From: Pardosa pseudoannulata
Taxonomy: Eukaryota; Arthropoda; Arachnida; Araneae; Lycosidae
Length of the DNA stretch: 64,000 nucleotides
Reading direction: 5' to 3'
Assembly: GCA_032207245.1 (NCBI GenBank)
Contig: CM063498.1
Location: forward strand, 59,046,230-59,110,229
Positions 61,547 to 64,000 of the stretch are shown piece by piece (the stretch's first letter is position 1; the number at the start of each line of letters is the position of its first letter). The position numbers and the translations under genes are program-made. The notes below the pieces were generated by a model. It was not told the origin of the DNA and searched no databases. It saw only the letters and a program-made list of their open reading frames with translations.

Positions 61547-61939
61547 ATTCATGTGTATTTACGCACTCTTCTTTTTTAAAGCGGATGTAACAACAAAAAG
61601 GGAAATTTTGTTCCAAAAGGCACTAGGTCACGTGCTGCGTGAAATAAATATCAAATACAGCCCTGGCACAAACAGGACGTTCTAAACTAGAAATAGATAT
61701 TTAAATATCATAATTGTGGTGGAGTGGTCAGATGATTGGTGTTTAAATATTATTCAAAATCACGTGATGGCACGATATACGAGTGTGGTCGGAAAGAGGG
61801 GATGGGATCGATGGTGATAAAAATTCACGTAAATCAATATCGTCAAGCTGTTACGGACGAAAATAACCGTCAACAAAACAGTAAAAGCTTATGAAGCCCA
61901 TTGCAACAAATTTCTGTATATGTAGTGAGAGGAGGTTAA

Positions 61940-62000
61940 CTCTTAATTTGACAAGATGTTTTTTCAAATATTTTTAATTTTCTGTTATTTAAAGACTTAT
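61940..62000. mobile_element. piggyBac-like MITE, single end
   Basis: After TTAA at 61936-61939 the sequence CTCTTAATTTGACAAGATGT then TTTTTCAAATA matches the reversed right end of the 47505-47726 element for about 55 bases. The other end is missing. Confidence 0.7.
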
Positions 62001-62025
62001 GTTTTATGTTTACTGTTTTTTTTTA

Positions 62026-62083
62026 AGGTTTGGTTTGGTTTGGAGTGCTACGGTCTACTTTTCGAAACACGTGGGCTAATGAT
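62026..62083 (-). mobile_element. tRNA-derived SINE, 3' fragment
   Basis: Inverted copy of the conserved 3' domain: GGTTTGGTTTGGTTTGGAG, GTGCTACGGTCTACTTTTCG, AACACGTGGGCTAATGA. No target duplication could be defined. Confidence 0.8.
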
Positions 62084-64000
62084 TAATTTCAATATATTTT
62101 AGGTGTCAAGGTTAAATTCGATTACACCTACTCTCAATTTTCAATAGCAGATTTTTGAAATACAGTAAAACGTCGATATAATAATATCCGATACAACAAC
62201 AACAAAAACAAAATCCCTTTATAAGGATAATATTTGGCAAACCCTGTAAAATTACATACAATGTAATGTTACTGTATCCTCAATTTAACGATGTTACTTA
62301 CAGCAACAAGCCTCTGTAGAGCAACATTTTTCTCCCGAGCGATCGATATTTCAATTTCTAAATATCAGGAAAAAATAAGTTTGGAGCTTTAACTGTGCTT
62401 ACTTTGTAAGTTGATTTAACAGCGCAGAAAATGAAGGGTTTCTGTCAATAAATATGTTTCTAAGGTATGTTTATTTTATTGCATGTGTGTACTTTTTATA
62501 CACTTCAAGAATATTTAACAGTGTGATCCTCTGTTTTTAAATTTTTATTACTGTTATAAACATATTAAACTAGCCATAATTTAAGTCTTAAATTGAAATT
62601 TGTGATTTCCTATTATATTAAACATTTTATTTTAGTTTATCATTATGTTGTTTCTTGATATAACGATATAAACCTCTATAACGTAAATTTATTGGGTTCC
62701 CTAAGTATTGTTGTATTTAAGTTTTATCAAGGTTTTTAAGTGAGGCATGGACAATTTAATATTAAACAATTAGAATAGGGTTATAAACAAAATTCGGTTA
62801 TTATTTTGCTTTTGGCTCACCGGATAGCATAAGAATCTTTTAAAATAAACGCAGGCTACTTCCATCATAGCACGACTGGGACATCTCGAAAACGTTAGAG
62901 AGAGATTAAAAATTATTTAATCAAACTCACAATGCGGTGGTTTCCTACTGTCCCTTTCGCGGAGATGTGACACAACAATGCTCCTACCTGCGGGGGCAGT
63001 TCGAGAAATTATTCATAGCCTTAATCCTATCGGGCAGATATATCTCCGGAATTCTTCTGCCACTTTCTCGACAGATGTGGGCTGACGTCGGGCTTACGAC
63101 AGCGGCTTACTTATTCGTCGGAAGTTAAAGAGTGTTCAAACATCCAAAGCGTGTCACGCTCCATTGTTCTCGGAAAATTAACGGAAAATTACGAACTCAT
63201 TCGGAAGGTATAAGTGTCTTCGCCCCCAATTATGAAATCATTAATTCCTCTTATATACGTGTGCGGGAATGATGTACAAATAACATGTGTCCATATGCAT
63301 GAAATATAGCTATAAATAAATATGCAACAAGTAAAAATTTTTCTTCGCTGATCACATCCGAAGAATATAGCCCAAATTTTTACACAGCCCATGTGCACCC
63401 GATAAAAGATTAATCACGTAACTTGACTTCTCATGAAAGAGACTAAAGGCCTAATCACATGTTAACATGTATGTATTGAAAAAGAAACATTCAGTTTAGG
63501 AATCCTTTTCCTGTTGAGGAACACGCGGTTTTCTCGTGTGACAGTTAAAGTTTTCAACCGGTAAAAGACTTTTTTGCGCGTCATCCTGAACCAAAATTAA
63601 ACGGTTGAAATTTTTCGCTGTAATACAACAAATTCGCAAATTATTCACCTGGAAATGGAATTTTTATCTATATTCGTTACTTTTTCAACACGTACAAGCT
63701 GATGTGTGTTAACGCCTTAAAATGGTGGGTTTCACTGAAGCTTGTATTTTCAGTGGCAAAAATGAACACCAGCGTAAAATTCGTAAGCATAATTAGTTAT
63801 TCTTGGGAAAATTGACAGTTTAGAATAAGTACAAGATGGCCGCACAAAGCAAATTGAAAGTATATTCATAATGAAAAAAAAATGAAACAGAGCGTAGATG
63901 GTACATTTTATGCACATATTAACTTTTTATAATATTATGAATGGTCTTAAAATATATTATTAGTAAAGAAAAAAATCGAACAAAAAATGTTCAAGTTTAA
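62084..64000. other. AT-rich end region, GC-richer patch at 62930-63180
   Basis: The patch is open for 64 codons on the + strand (62937-63128), with a preceding A-rich flank, but shows no recognisable domain. Nothing else supported. Confidence 0.35.

Overview
This is a eukaryotic nuclear window. It is strongly AT-rich, its genes are split by long introns, and it is full of DNA transposons, a LINE and tRNA-derived SINEs, with one 100-base run of N. The protein homologies and the repeat content suggest an arthropod. An arachnid, perhaps a spider, is my best guess, but the species cannot be fixed from the sequence alone.

Three cellular genes are supported by exon-by-exon homology with consistent splice phases. 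(1) TTC5/STRAP, + strand, nine recognised coding exons from 3278 to 14504 (419 residues; only a short N-terminal exon is unassigned). It encodes a TPR plus OB-fold protein of p53/p300 stress signalling and tubulin mRNA autoregulation. (2) POLR2L (RPB10/RPABC5), - strand, two coding exons (22541-22635 and 19655-19763) giving a complete 67-residue subunit shared by RNA polymerases I, II and III. (3) A USP53/USP54-type ubiquitin hydrolase (Drosophila echinus family), - strand, five coding exons at 50716-50886, 38186-38278, 32944-33078, 30561-30674 and 30390-30472. These encode the N-terminal half of the catalytic domain. The rest of the USP domain is not found below 30390.

Most of the remainder is mobile DNA. 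TTC5 introns hold SINE copies with exact 13-bp target duplications, the remnant of an element encoding a SWIM zinc finger and a Ulp1-like C48 protease, and a small pogo-like element with a Brinker/CENP-B-type DNA-binding remnant. The POLR2L intron holds two hAT elements, one nested in the other, each with a perfect 8-bp target duplication. From about 24.4 to 29.8 kb lies a decayed Jockey-type LINE on the - strand, itself split by a 2.3-kb BED-finger hAT and a 530-bp hAT derivative, and it contains the assembly gap. A Helitron remnant, a Tigger/pogo element, several non-autonomous hAT-like elements, a piggyBac-like MITE and four long (TA)n tracts fill the USP introns.

The half-gene of the USP next to a scaffold gap inside a LINE suggests either a very long intron or a misjoin. 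I found no coherent new multi-gene system. The most unusual items are the SWIM-Ulp1 remnant, the multi-layer nested insertions, and the SINE family with its conserved 3' domain and CCAAA tail. The 13 kb upstream of the USP coding start contains no recognisable coding exon.
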